A stretch of 64,000 nucleotides of DNA from Maniola hyperantus. Its lineage: Eukaryota > Arthropoda > Insecta > Lepidoptera > Nymphalidae. Positions 1-10,359 of the stretch are shown piece after piece (position 1 is the stretch's first letter; the number at the start of each line of letters is the position of its first letter). A model generated the notes under the pieces. It was not told the DNA's origin. It saw only the letters and a program-made list of their open reading frames with translations, and did no database searches. The stretch spans positions 6,014,001 to 6,078,000 of the forward strand of contig NC_048538.1 in assembly GCF_902806685.2 (NCBI RefSeq). The letters are read 5' to 3'. Both the position numbers and the translations under genes were made by a program.

Positions 1-175
1 TCTCTATTCACAATAAAACGAAAACACACACATAAATCTATTTTTATTATTTATAAACAATTTTAATTAACTTTCATACTCGATCATTCGTCATTGCTTT
101 CCTCCGGTAGTACGTCTTTGGTATTGCCACCATAAGGTAAGATAAGATATTCCTGTTTATCCAATCCAATCCATC
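1..175. other. No recognisable feature
   Basis: AT-rich sequence without codable frame or clear repeat. Confidence 0.5.
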
Positions 176-335
176 AGCATGTTTGCGTCCACTGCTAGAC
201 AAAGGCCGCCTTTCCAAGAGCGCGCCACCAAACATTCCTGTGATATAGTGCAGGACTTATACCTTTGTCACACATTTTTTTCAAATCCATATACCTAGGT
301 CTGGCAATTCGTATTTTTGCTGAATATGCTGCCAT
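176..335 (-). repeat. LINE 3'-end fragment (minus)
   Basis: The minus strand reads WRALGKAAFV followed by QWTQT, the end found in RTE-type relics here (compare 49850-49948, + strand). Flanked by another repeat, so the open frame 195-653 is a chimera of repeat pieces and not a gene. Confidence 0.45.
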
Positions 336-489
336 AAGTAACTGAAGGCGCTGTCGACTTTGCCATGATCTTATTAAAAAGCTCAGATCCACACATTGTA
401 TTTCAGTAGGAGTATAAAATCCATAATTAAGGACAATTGTTTTAGGTGAACGCTGAAGCATTGGAAGCAAACTGATCTTAGCTTGATTG

Positions 490-690
490 GATATTGTAAA
501 TGCGAAAGTGTGTTTGTTTGTTAATTTGCTGGTTTCAATTACGCCGCAATGAAACAACAGATCAACGTGATTTTTTGCATGGATATAGGTAGTTAAAGAT
601 CTGGAGAGTGACATAAGGTAGGGTTTCAGAAAATCAAAGAATTCCCACGGCATTTTTAAAAATCTATATTCACGCGGACGGCTTTCTAAC
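490..690 (-). repeat. Interspersed CGCGACTTCGTCCGCG-family repeat
   Basis: The AATGCGAAAGTGTGTTTG head, GATTTTTTGCATGG middle and CACGCGGACG end match the copies at 17815, 27620 and (inverted) 61165. Common lepidopteran interspersed element, diverged here. Confidence 0.6.
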
Positions 691-819
691 TAAACATACT
701 TACATAAATCTTCAAACATGGGTAACACTTCCCGACACCATTTATAAATTAGCATAACCTTGACAATCTCTTTAAATAAAAAATATTAGTTTCACTTAAT
801 ATTTGCAACTGCACTGAGG

Positions 820-1640
820 GACTTGCAGAACTCAGTGCCCAAGATCCCTATTTTAGGAATGCTGTCAGACATGATGATCCCAAAATATAACTTCCAGAGG
901 TCCTATCGTGTGGAAATCCCAGATAGAGAGGAATGTATAAGCATCAAAATCACTTGGCCATCGGGCAGTCCGATGGCTCAAAGTCAGGTAAGGACGTAGG
1001 CTATGGAATTTATGGAGAAAAGCCCAGGGTCAAACTGTATCGTAACCTGGATGCTTACGCCATCCATTTTCCAAGCGAAGGTATACGCTATAATAATTGT
1101 ATAACCCATCCTGCAAAACGGCAACGTCAATAAAACGATATATACATTCGGACAGCCAGGCAGCTCTACCAGCTCTGTCTTCTGAGGTTGTTAACTCAAG
1201 GCTGGTTGAAAACTGCAGAGACACATTATACACCCTGGCCCAATACAACAGGTTGGTCCTACGCTGGGTACCAGGGCATGCTGGAATAGTTTGCAACGAA
1301 AATGCAGACATTCTGGCTAAATCAGGCGCAAAGAACGACAGATTGGCGCCGAGCCTGTCTGCGATATTCGTAAGAGCCTGGTTCAGCTTACCCTTCTAAC
1401 CTACTGCTGTTATGATACACTTGCAAGCTCCAGGGCTCGGACATCTGCAGACTGTGCCACGAGTCTGTACTCCATTGCACATAGTCCGCTACTGCCCTGC
1501 TCTAATGCATAAACGTAGCATTCGCCTAGGGAAACAAATCGTGTACCCTGAGGATGCTACTTCAATTCCAGTCAAAAAAGTGCTGCTGTATCTGGCGGCC
1601 ACAGGATTTGACAAGGAAATGTAAGTAGAGACGAACACAA
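820..1640 (+). pseudogene. non-LTR retrotransposon 3' end with RNase H (decayed)
   Basis: From about 820 the + strand reads remnants of an ORF2 C-terminus. It includes DGSKSGKDVGYGIYGEKP (RNase H first strand with catalytic Asp), a frame change near 1100-1135, then SDSQAALPALSS, RWVPGHAGI and ADILAKSGA (RNase H second half). A tail at 1412-1624 reads TPLHIVRYCPALMHKRS and AATGFDKEM. It fits the Jockey/CR1-like elements that carry RNase H; clade not certain. Frame shifts and stops make it a fossil. Confidence 0.75.
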
Positions 1641-2047
1641 TGGATCGGAGACGGTCAAAGTGATACAGGGTATTCAAGAACCTGCCCCAAAACCCAACCC
1701 CAAAGTATTAGAAGAACAAGAATACTTGCAACACTTAATTCAGTAACACTGATACCTACTCATGGTTCTACATTTCAAACAATCACGGTACTTTTTAATT
1801 TATAAATAATAGAATATCCACACACTGTCGATTTATCATCACAATATCGAAGTCAAATTCAAACTTGAACAGTACGGCGCACGTTTTGTTGTTACACAAA
1901 AACAGTTCTAATTTTATTATTTTAATTTTCTTTTCATAAATAATTAGTGTTTTTAATATTCTTTAAATATTATTAATTTAATTTAAATGCTAATTACCTC
2001 AATATTACTTCATTTAAATAAATAGAAATCATTTAGAATTTGTATAA
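1641..2047. other. AT-rich spacer
   Basis: No open frame, RNA gene or repeat recognised. Confidence 0.5.
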
Positions 2048-2430
2048 ACAATGGGGCCGATTCTCTAGGCGGTTTTCTAATTTTAAAATGTCTAATATTA
2101 GACTTAGAAAGGTGTGTTATTCTGAAAACCCACTTAAATGACAGGTCTAACCTAAAATTGAATTTGACAGCACTAAACTATTCAATTTAGATTTTAAAGA
2201 GCAAAAGTTATTCTGTTGCACGAACTAAATGCCTAAATTAAGAAACGTCAACCTAAAATTTTCTAAAATTAGAGTGGACCTCGCGAGGTGCCCACTAAAT
2301 TTAAAGAGTCTGCTTAAATGGCAAAATGGACGTGTTTTGAAAGAAATATTTTTATTTGAGTTTAGAATTGTTATATTTAAGATAAAAAAAGTGTCTTTTA
2401 AGTGTTTTAATTTAATTTAAACTTTATAAA
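2048..2430 (+). repeat. GGGGCCGATTCTC-type AT-rich repeat
   Basis: Begins GGGGCCGATTCTC; the inverted form (GAGAATCGGCCCC-like) ends a related stretch at 29150-29345. Rich in TCTAAATTTAG-type short palindromes. Probably a non-autonomous DNA element; ends not resolved. Confidence 0.35.
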
Positions 2431-3599
2431 ATGGAAATATACGTGGTTTCTCTGGCTCGTCGTTAATTCGCAAAAATAATTAGGTTGGTTATCTACTTTG
2501 TTGTCTAAGAGTATCAGACACCTCCACAGACATCCTGGCGGCTTCAGCAAGGCAAACCTAAGATCCTTAAGTCTCCTTATTTCTTAACTAGCAAGTGGCA
2601 GTTGTTCGAAAATCCTGTGGGACTAGGATACTTTTCTGTAGGTACTTAGCTTACCTACCTACCTAATAAAAGTAGCCTATAAGTATATCCTTCACTAGTA
2701 TGTGTCCTTGTGAAAAATCTCTGTGCCCAACTAGGTTAGATGCATAAAGGAACATACCCAGAGACAAAAACTTGCATAGGTAGCTACCTAAATATTAGTG
2801 TTAACAAAATCTTTGCTAATTAGGTATGCCAAGGTAAAACTTGATGCCTTGTTATCATTATCAATGAGATTAATTCCTACTACCTACTACTTATTGCTAA
2901 ACATATCAAAAATAAAGCAGAATAAGTGTGGTGGTAGAGTAGGTACTTATAATAAAGTTTAAGTTCTAAAATCTTAATGAGTTCACCTAAAGGTTTATTT
3001 ATAGGCTAAATTAACAGATTTTACATTTAGTTATGTCTTATACTTACATACCCCTAGTATTGAACTAAGTACTTGAGTAGTACCCAGTTACTTCTTTATT
3101 TTCAACTCAGTAGATACCTACCTGCTTGAAAGACTACCTATTACCTGCATAAGTAGGTACTTGCTAACTACAGTACAGTATAGATAACTACAACTAACTG
3201 ACTTAGCCTGGGTTCACTTTAATCATCTGATAAGTTTTAGTTGAGAAGTACCTAGTAGATACATCTTGTAATTCCTAAACATATCATGATAGGATCTTGT
3301 TGAGTTTACCTATATAGGTATACCCATACCCATATGGGTATCACATTTCAGGTTAACTAGCTGACCTGCCTGAGTTGTACCTGCCCCAGCTTTGTTCGGG
3401 TGGAATAAGTACCTATGTAAGTATCTGAAAATTATGTCGTAGTGGTCTATATACCTACTTAAAGTAAACGTTCCTTACATGCAAATTCTCAAGTTTTTAA
3501 ACTCAGCAGCTTAATAAATTACTAGACTCAGGAGTCAGCAGCTTATATGCTGATGTCAGTCAGTCAGTTTATATTTTTACATTTACATAATATGTACAG
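2431..3599. other. Gene-free AT-rich stretch
   Basis: Dense TAGGTACCTA-like short words and no coding frame or recognised element. CAGTCAGTCAGT appears at about 3557. Confidence 0.5.
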
Positions 3600-3775
3600 A
3601 AGAGAGAGAGAAAAGCTAGGACTTCTCCATAACGTCCTCAAAAATGTGTGAAGTCTGCCAATCCGCACTTGGTCAGTGTGCTACATTTTGGCCAAAACAC
3701 CTTATTCTGAGAGGTGGGTCGTGCTCAGTAGTAGTGACCCGGCGATGGATTGATAATGATGATGATGATGTACTG
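3600..3775 (+). repeat. SINE body fragment
   Basis: Matches the body of the tRNA-headed SINE seen complete at 39090-39405 (minus): TCTCCATAA, GTGTGAAGTCTGCCAATCCGC and a final (GAT)n run near 3757-3768. The head is missing. Confidence 0.65.
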
Positions 3776-3780
3776 ACCTA

Positions 3781-3895
3781 GCTACCTGCCTTTAGGTCAA
3801 CGGGAAGTATAGGGTACTTCCCGTTGACCTTGGGTTTCTTGACAGACAACAAAGTGATCCTATAATGGTTCCTTTTGAGGTATGGAACCCATAGT
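3781..3895 (-). repeat. Fragment of (CTGT)n element, with a head-to-head junction
   Basis: Holds GACAGACAACAAAGTGATCCTATAA and the GAGGTA...GAACCC end of the GGTTCCGTACC element, minus orientation. At 3795-3833 two short pieces meet inversely, making a 16-base arm palindrome around TAGGG. Confidence 0.6.
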
Positions 3896-4024
3896 TAGAA
3901 GAGAAATAACGTCAAAAAATAATTTGATTTCTTTTATCTTTTCTAGATCTATTTTATTGAAAACTAGCTGACTAAAGTTTTCTACACATACCTATAATTC
4001 TAAAAATTAATACAGAAATCTATA

Positions 4025-4190
4025 GACTCAACCTTTATTTAGTTTGAAATCTATAGATCTCTGACTTTGCATAGACTTAAGATACTGATAAAAGAGACAG
4101 AGTTATATCATTGGCATAAATCTGTCTCGTTTTAACCGAAACTTAAGTCAGAGCAAAGTCAAAGTATGCTCTCTACACATATATGCTTAA
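4025..4190. repeat. Degenerate foldback MITE
   Basis: AGTCAGAGCAAAGTCAAAGT and GTCTCGTTTTAAC sequences match the foldback elements at 29578-29859; the arms have decayed. Confidence 0.5.
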
Positions 4191-4734
4191 AGTATTATGT
4201 TTTAACTATGTCTAGTCTGAGCTAATTCAAAGTATAGGTACTCTATAGATTTTAGCCAAAGAATATGCAAACCTCAAAAAATGTTTTTATAATTGTTATG
4301 GCGAAGTCTGCATTGAAATTGATATAAATAGGGACTGAAAACTAATTTTGAACTATTTATACCTATAGATTATAAATTTCATTTTCAGGTAGTAGTAGTA
4401 GTACAACTTAGTCATACTACAGCTGCTCAGTATGATGGAGGCAAGAATTTCCTAACAAAAGCAAGAAAACTTCAATCAGATGATTAACAATTACTTTTAT
4501 TAAATAAAATAATAAAATAATAAACAAATGTTTCATTCTGTACTGTACATAATTAATATTTATTTCAATAACATTTAAATAAAAATTAAGTTTAGAAAAC
4601 AACTGTTCATTTTTGGTAGATGAGTGACGGAACATCTTTTTAACTCGCAGACTCCTTATACTTGGTTTCATGAAATGGGCTGAAATAAAAATTATCAACG
4701 TTGAAAGTTTGTTATGATGATGTGTTCAAAGGTC

Positions 4735-5280
4735 TAATGTATGCTACACTTCAATTTTTTGCTATGCATACTAGCTGTTTTCTATGCAATTAAGCATCAC
4801 TTTCTTTAACGGTGAACCAAACCATTGTGAGGAAACATACATGCCTGAGAGTTCTCCATAGTGTTCTCAAAGGTGTGTGAAATCTGTCAATCTGCACTCG
4901 GCCAGAGTGGTGGACTATGGCCAAACTTCCCGTTTTGAGAGGAGACCCCTGCTCAGTAGTGAGCCGGCAATTAGTTGATCGTGTGATGATACTAACTGTC
5001 GCCTGTAATTATTATTTTTATATAGGTATGCTACACTTCCATTTTCTGCTATATTATAATATGTACTAGCTGTTTAATAAGCAATTAAGTATCACTTTCT
5101 TTAACCATGAAGGAAAACATTGTGAGGAAACCTACATGCCTGAGAGTTCTCCATAGTGTTCTCCAAGGTGTGTGAAGTCTGTCAATCTGTGGACTATGGC
5201 CATACTCTTCTCATTTTGAGAGGTGAGCTGGCAATGAGTTGATCATTATGATGATACCAGCTGTTACCTGTTATTATTAT
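4735..5280 (+). repeat. Tandemly duplicated SINE-body segment
   Basis: Two copies about 295 bases apart (4735-5028, 5029-5280) share GCTACACTTC, TAAGTATCACTTTCTTTAAC, CATTGTGAGGAAAC, CCTGAGAGTTCTCCATAGTG and a GATGAT end. The second copy lost about 30 bases. Shared flanking sequence points to local duplication and not two insertions. Confidence 0.7.
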
Positions 5281-5345
5281 TATTATACACGTAGGTATAT
5301 ACATTCAATCTTGATCTTGTAAGTACTTTCATGCCTTAAATCACA

Positions 5346-5501
5346 TTACCGCCTTAGTTTGTTGAATTCATAGCAGAATTCATGGATACCTCGTTCCACG
5401 TCCATACACGCCAGATTTGTAAGTATACCGCCAAGTTTCAGAACTTCCTCGCTGTATATTCCTTTACCTGTATATTCAATGTACTCTGTGGCAGTCAGTT
5501 A
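5346..5501 (-). other. Unidentified coding-like stretch
   Basis: The minus strand is open for about 50 codons ending at TAA (5346-5348), with ordinary protein-like composition (EEVLKLGGILTNLACMDVER). An AG acceptor-like ATATACAG precedes EEVLK. Could be a last exon or a transposon relic; no family recognised. Confidence 0.2.
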
Positions 5502-6225
5502 TTTAGAATGATTGCTTTTCATCTGTTTGCATTGATTTCCTTATTAGCAAGAGTTTGACAATTAGGTACCTCGGTGATTTCGAGGTAAGGTAGGTAGGTA
5601 AGATTCCAAGCAAAATTCTTTGCTTTTATCTATTTTATGCACATAACCACTATTTTCACAAAGTTTTGTAACAAAAACTAAGATTCTTTAACCACAAAAC
5701 ATAAAGAAATTAGGTTAGAAATTATATTTGCAACAAAAATAATAGATCAGTTTTCTAACTGGTTTTACGGCTCTGGGTTCTAGCACTTTTGATCAAAGAC
5801 TTAAGCCTACTTCACACGATAAAATGAACAAAACTTCAATTTTCGACACTTTTATTGTGATTCGACCTAAATAAATCAAGTAAAGTTATTATTTTTGTAT
5901 TTCAAGTAACATCGTTCGATATTTTTCGCAAAAAATAGTTTTAAGATTAAAGGGGAAAATCAAACACAACATTAGTGCAGTTCTTGTTATCTTAAATAGC
6001 AACACTTACTATTCAATTCAAACGTCATTTTAGACGGCCATTTAGGATGTTTAAATTTAGTTGAAGCAAAATTGCGAATGCAGCTTAGAAATAGAAATCC
6101 TAAAATTAAAGAATCTAAAATTTAGTTTAGGTTTAGGTTAGGGTACAACAGAATTAGCGCCATTATACAAATAATATTATCACAAAACACAAGCAGATTT
6201 TGGGTACAATTCAAAACTGTAATAT
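5502..6225. other. AT-rich spacer
   Basis: No gene recognised. GTAAGGTAGGTAGGTAAG short repeat near 5583. Confidence 0.45.
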
Positions 6226-6227
6226 TT

Positions 6228-6326
6228 TATCGTAAGCGACAAACGTTACTTACGATAAGTCGGATACGATAAATGTTTCGTTTCAAATTTGTAAAAGTTT
6301 TACTTTTGTCGTTTACGATATAATTG
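6228..6326. repeat. Short inverted-repeat element
   Basis: ATCGTAAGCGACAAA at the left is mirrored by TTTGTCGTTTACGAT at the right, with a further CGATA-rich inversion inside. Looks like a small MITE; duplication not clear. Confidence 0.45.
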
Positions 6327-6569
6327 ATTTTCAGTTGTAATTTTGCCATTTATGCAAATATCAGCCTAAAAGTCTCTGCATTAGGGTTTAAATTATTTTA
6401 CCTACACGTTACGTTCAAAAAACGAAATACGTGTAATCTGTCGGTTACGATGTTCTTCCATAACAGGCTCGATATTATTAATTTAGAGTATTTGCCAACA
6501 ACAGCTATGCCAGCTGATGTCCCAACTAAAGCTTTAAATCCCATGAAGCATTATAAGTGTCTAGATTAG
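6324..6569 (+). pseudogene. copia-type retrotransposon C-terminal remnant
   Basis: The last ~30 codons (EYLPTTAMPADVPTKALNPMKH then KCLD) match the conserved tail of Ty1/copia RNase H, in which a Y-x-PT, ADxxTK and K-H pattern precedes the stop. Upstream residues of the same frame are not recognisable. The gypsy 5' LTR begins only 73 bases later. Confidence 0.6.
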
Positions 6570-6642
6570 AAGGTATTGGGGTTAGTAGTTAGTAGTAGGG
6601 TTAGTGTTAAATTGAAACAAAAATTGTTAATTTTTTAAATGT

Positions 6643-6931
6643 TGTAGCACGTAGTAATAGGCGAAAGAGGCTCCCTCAGCGGTATCTAGTTTAAGATTTA
6701 AATCTCGCGCCTAAAAAGAGACGCCATCTCCGCCGCTGTGATTGGGTGGAGCGGGCGGCGCCATTCATGTAACTTTTGTCTTGTGAGCGTCGCGACCGGG
6801 CGCAAAAACTTTGTCCCAAGCATTTTTATTTTTTCTATTATTATTGCTCCAGTGTAAGTTTATTGTATTGTGCTTGTGTAAATGTTAATTAAAGGGTGTA
6901 TAAAATTAGTGAAGTGTATTCATTTGCTAAA
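6643..6931 (+). repeat. 5' LTR of gypsy element
   Basis: Starts TGTAGCACGTAG and ends GCTAAA; repeated with a few substitutions at 13063-13351. Contains a GC-rich stretch (about 6720-6800). The right boundary is uncertain by 1-3 bases because of the A run. Confidence 0.93.
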
Positions 6932-6932
6932 T

Positions 6933-6950
6933 TGGAAGCCCAACTGTAGG
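6933..6950 (+). other. Candidate primer-binding site
   Basis: TGGAAGCCCAACTG starts one or two bases after the 5' LTR. A tRNA 3' end ending in CCA would pair with TGG. The cognate tRNA was not identified. Confidence 0.5.
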
Positions 6951-6975
6951 CCCGAACTTTAAATAAAACTACACA

Positions 6976-8179
6976 ATGCCGCGAACGCGGAGTCACGTGG
7001 GCGGTGGGACTTCTGCATGATGCTGCGAGGACGGGGCTCGAGCGGTCTGCTTCTGACGAGTCCGTTTACGACGCTGGCGCTTCGCATGCCGGCGACATGC
7101 CGCATGTTACCGTTGGCGCGCCGTCACCTGCGGGCGAGGGTGCACCATCACGAGTCAGCGACAGCACGGCGTCAGCTCCTACTCCGATCGTGATGACCGA
7201 TCAGCAGCTCCAACTAATATTACAACACGTGACGCGCGCTCAGAATACGAGCGTACCGCATTCGCCAGTACCGACGACTTCATTGGGGAATTTCACTAGA
7301 TGCACCGCACGTTTTGATGGCGCTAAACAAAGCGACGTGCTGGCATTTTTGGATGCGGTGGAGACATAAGGATTGTGTCTTAGTGGAGGAAGGGAACGCG
7401 GTACGCGGGCTATCTATGCTTTTGACAGGCATAGCCGCTACCTTGTGGAAAGGTGTAAAGCAGTCCGTGAACACATGGAAGGAGGCGGTCGAGCTTCTTA
7501 AACAAACCTTTGGCCCTCGTCTTCCACCTCACCGTGTATATCGGGAATTATTTAAACAGGAACAAAGAGACGAGACGACGGACGTTTTCGTGTGTAAAGC
7601 GCGCGCCCTTATAGCTCAGTTACCTGTGGAAACATTAAGCGAGGTGGTGCAGCTTGACATGGTGTATGGCTTACTACATCGGCGAGTTCGTGAAAAGGTA
7701 TCACGTAGCTCTTTCACCAGCTTTATGGAGCTTCTTCAAGAAGCGCGACGCATTGAAGACCTATATGACGAAGGGCGTCGTGTGACAGCTCCAACAGCTA
7801 AAGAGTTGACTCAAGGGGTTTCGGTGACAGCTTCTTCTCCACCTACGTCAAGTGGTTACCATAATTAATCCAGCAGTAAAGGTGCAGCTGACTCTCGGGG
7901 TTCAACTTCATTAACCTCGAAGCCACGAACTCGGTTATTCTGTTTTTATTGTAAAAATTATAACCATCTTAAAAGTGAGTGTCCTAGGTTAATTAACAAA
8001 AATAAAGTAAATGAGGGCATAGAAAATAAAGACATTAAAACAAGTAACAGTGACGAGATAAGCTGCTACGGGTGTGGAACTAAGAATTATATCCGCAGTA
8101 ATTGCCCAAACTGTACCAAAAAGAACGCATTTTATGCAATAGACATGTGTCCTAATAGTGCTTTTCCAGTGTACGCCAC
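6976..8179 (+). pseudogene. gypsy gag (broken): capsid-like region and zinc knuckles
   Basis: The likely start ATG is at 6976, but that frame stops at 7018-7020; the body reads on in another frame from 7004. A second shift near 7340-7370 moves coding to the frame of 7371-7865, which has a retroviral-type capsid region (LLKQTFGP, YRELFKQEQRDETTDVFVCKARALI). TAA at 7866-7868 interrupts it in frame. Past that stop lie two zinc knuckles: C-x2-C-x4-H-x4-C at 7941-7982, and at 8064-8105 a copy with Tyr where His is expected. The frame ends about 8179. Confidence 0.85.
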
Positions 8180-8329
8180 CTAAACAAGCAAGCAGCAAGG
8201 TAGTGCCGGAGGCCTACTTCTACTCTGGTGCTTCGAGTTCGACGGATACCTACCAAGGTGTGTCTACGGTACTGGAGGATACCAGTTCGACCATTCTTTC
8301 ATCCGGGTCTGGGCCAGATCGCCTAGGCC

Positions 8330-9538
8330 ATGCAGTTGCTAACAGGTCCAGAACTCGACACTAATAAGTGTAGTGAAAACCGTGAGTACAATCCTTGTTG
8401 TTTTGAGTCAAAATTGACCTTGGAAAATGATCATAGTGCAGTGCTATCTAGTTTAGGTACTAAACAAAACTTAAACTTAATTAATGATGTACATGTACCT
8501 ACTGTGTTTAGGTCAAAGTGTCCTAACTCTAATTCTAATGAAAACATGGATGAGATGAATTATTGTAAACAAAATGTTACTTGTAATGTATCTTCAATTG
8601 GTTTTGTTAAGGGGGAGTCTCCTAAACCAAATTGTTCATCTACAGGTTTTGTTAAGGGGGAGTCTCCTAACCCAAATTTTTCATCTATAGGTTTTGTTAA
8701 AGGGGAGTCTCCTAAACCAAATGTTTCATCTATAGGTTTTGTTAAGGGGGAGTCTCCTAAACCAAATTGTTCATCTACAGGTTTTGTTAAGGGGGAGTCT
8801 CCTAACCCAAATTTTTCATCTATAGGTTTTGTTAAGGGGGAGTCTCCTAAACCAAATTTTTCATCTATAGGTTTTGTTAAGGGGGAGTCTCCTAAACCAA
8901 ATTTTTCATCTACAGGTTTTGTTAAGGGGGAGTCCCCGGAACCATTTTCATCGAAGGGTTTTATTAAGGGGGAGTCTCTTAAGCCATACTGCCGACCAAA
9001 ATTAAATATTGAAATTTTAGGTTCTAAAGGAACTGCATTGGTGGATACCGGTTCAAAGGGTTGTATAGCAGGTGAATCGCTACATGCTTTCCTGAAAGAT
9101 AAGGGTCACCCTCTTAACACTGTCTGCGAGAAATGTAAAACTTGCAGACGGTTGTGCTCGGGTTATGGATGTGTATGTAACCATTTTAGAGGTTAGACTG
9201 ATGAAGAAAGTATTTTCCATTGAGTTCATTATTCTACCCGAGGCACAAAATAATGAATCATTATTAGGTATTGATTTTATTACTCAAGCTCAATTAGTTT
9301 TTGATTTTGGTAAATCTTGTTGGTATTTTTTAGACGATACTAATACCAAATATGAACTCCTTTTTAAATCAGTCTCGCCTCGCATTTCTTGTGCTGCGTT
9401 GGACGTTCTTCGCGATGATGAGGGGACGAGTCTGAAGGAGCAAGATCGTGATGAGCTTTCCCAACTTTTGATGGATTTCGAAGGTATTTTTAATCTGTAT
9501 GGTGAACCAACACCATTTGCAGTACATAACATTGACAC
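8330..9538 (+). pseudogene. gypsy pol, protease part, with 14-residue minisatellite
   Basis: An open stretch from 8330 carries eight full plus one degenerate copy of a 42-base unit (GFVKGESPxPN), then the aspartic protease with ALVDTGS at about 9028-9060. The frame changes between 9165 and 9196. The protease C-terminal half (FIILPEA, LLGIDFI) and the start of the RT region continue in the new frame to 9538, where a LINE is inserted. The coding logically resumes at 10360. Confidence 0.85.
8589..8985 (+). repeat. 42-bp coding minisatellite in gypsy pol
   Basis: Nine successive units of 42 bases (last one degenerate) encode S-S-x-G-F-V-K-G-E-S-P-x-P-N. Units alternate in SIG/STG and KPN/NPN variants, suggesting duplication of multi-unit blocks. 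Confidence 0.93.
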
Positions 9539-10348
9539 CTTCGATACGCTGATGATACCACTCTTCTCGCATCATCTGAGAAGGATATAGGGGAATTCCT
9601 CAAACGCCTTGAGGATGCTAGCCTTGATTTTGGACTTGCAATCAATCGTGACAAAACAAAGTTTATGATAGTCGATAGGAAAACTAATAACCGACCTGAG
9701 ATAACTCAAATCAATAACTGTGAGGTGGTTCCTAACTACATCTACCTTGGTTCCACTATCACTAATAACGGGAATTGTGAGACCGAAATCAAAAGACGCT
9801 GTGCCGTGACTAGAGCAGCCGTCGAGAAGTTATCGAAGATCTGGAGAGACAAAAGAATTACAAAAAGTACCAAAGTTCGCCTAATGAAATGTCTTGTCTT
9901 TCCGATCTTTCTATACGCGGCTGAGACGTGGACCCTAAGACAAACCGACCGGCGGAAGATTGACGCTCTGGAAATGTGGTGCTGGAGACGCCTCTTAAGA
10001 ATAAAATGGACCGCACATCGTACAAACGTCTCCATCCTCAAAGAACTAAAAATAAATCAGAGGCTTTCGTAACTTGTACAATTGCGAATCCTCAAGTTCT
10101 TTGGGCACATTACAAGGAAGAGTGGTACCATCGAACACCTCGTGGTACAAGGTCGAGTGGAGGGCACACGTCCGCGTGGGCGTTCCCCAACTAGGTGGAC
10201 GGACTTAATCCGCTCTGCAACAAGCACACCTGTCTCCGTGTGTGCACATAATGCCACCAATAGAAGTCGCTGGAGGGAGATCGCACGAGCAGCAGTGAAG
10301 AATTCATAGCCACGACCACTCTGTCAAGAGTGAACGATTGAGAAGAAG
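9539..10348 (+). mobile_element. Nested 5'-truncated RTE-type LINE inside gypsy RT
   Basis: About 810 inserted bases flanked by an 11-base target duplication AACATTGACAC (9528-9538 and 10349-10359). Starts at the YADD box of a non-LTR RT and runs through the C-terminal region (NYIYLGSTI, LYAAETWTLRQ, CWRRLLRIKW, FGHITR, GRPR-like SPTRWTD), with at least one frame change near 10070-10090. 5' truncation with target duplication is the normal outcome of target-primed reverse transcription. Orientation is the same as the host element. Confidence 0.9.
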
Positions 10349-10359
10349 AACATTGACAC

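Noticed and set aside
195..653. 152-codon minus-strand open frame
   Set aside because: Composed of two different interspersed repeats joined together; no coherent protein.
5393..5432. ATG followed by a GTAAGT donor as a Rif1 start exon
   Set aside because: Its exit phase (1) does not fit the phase-0 entry of the exon at 14036, and the opposite strand is more coding-like.
8589..8985. CRISPR-like regular repeats
   Set aside because: The 42-bp units are contiguous, coding and without spacers, inside a eukaryotic retrotransposon; likewise the 180-bp Rif1 units.
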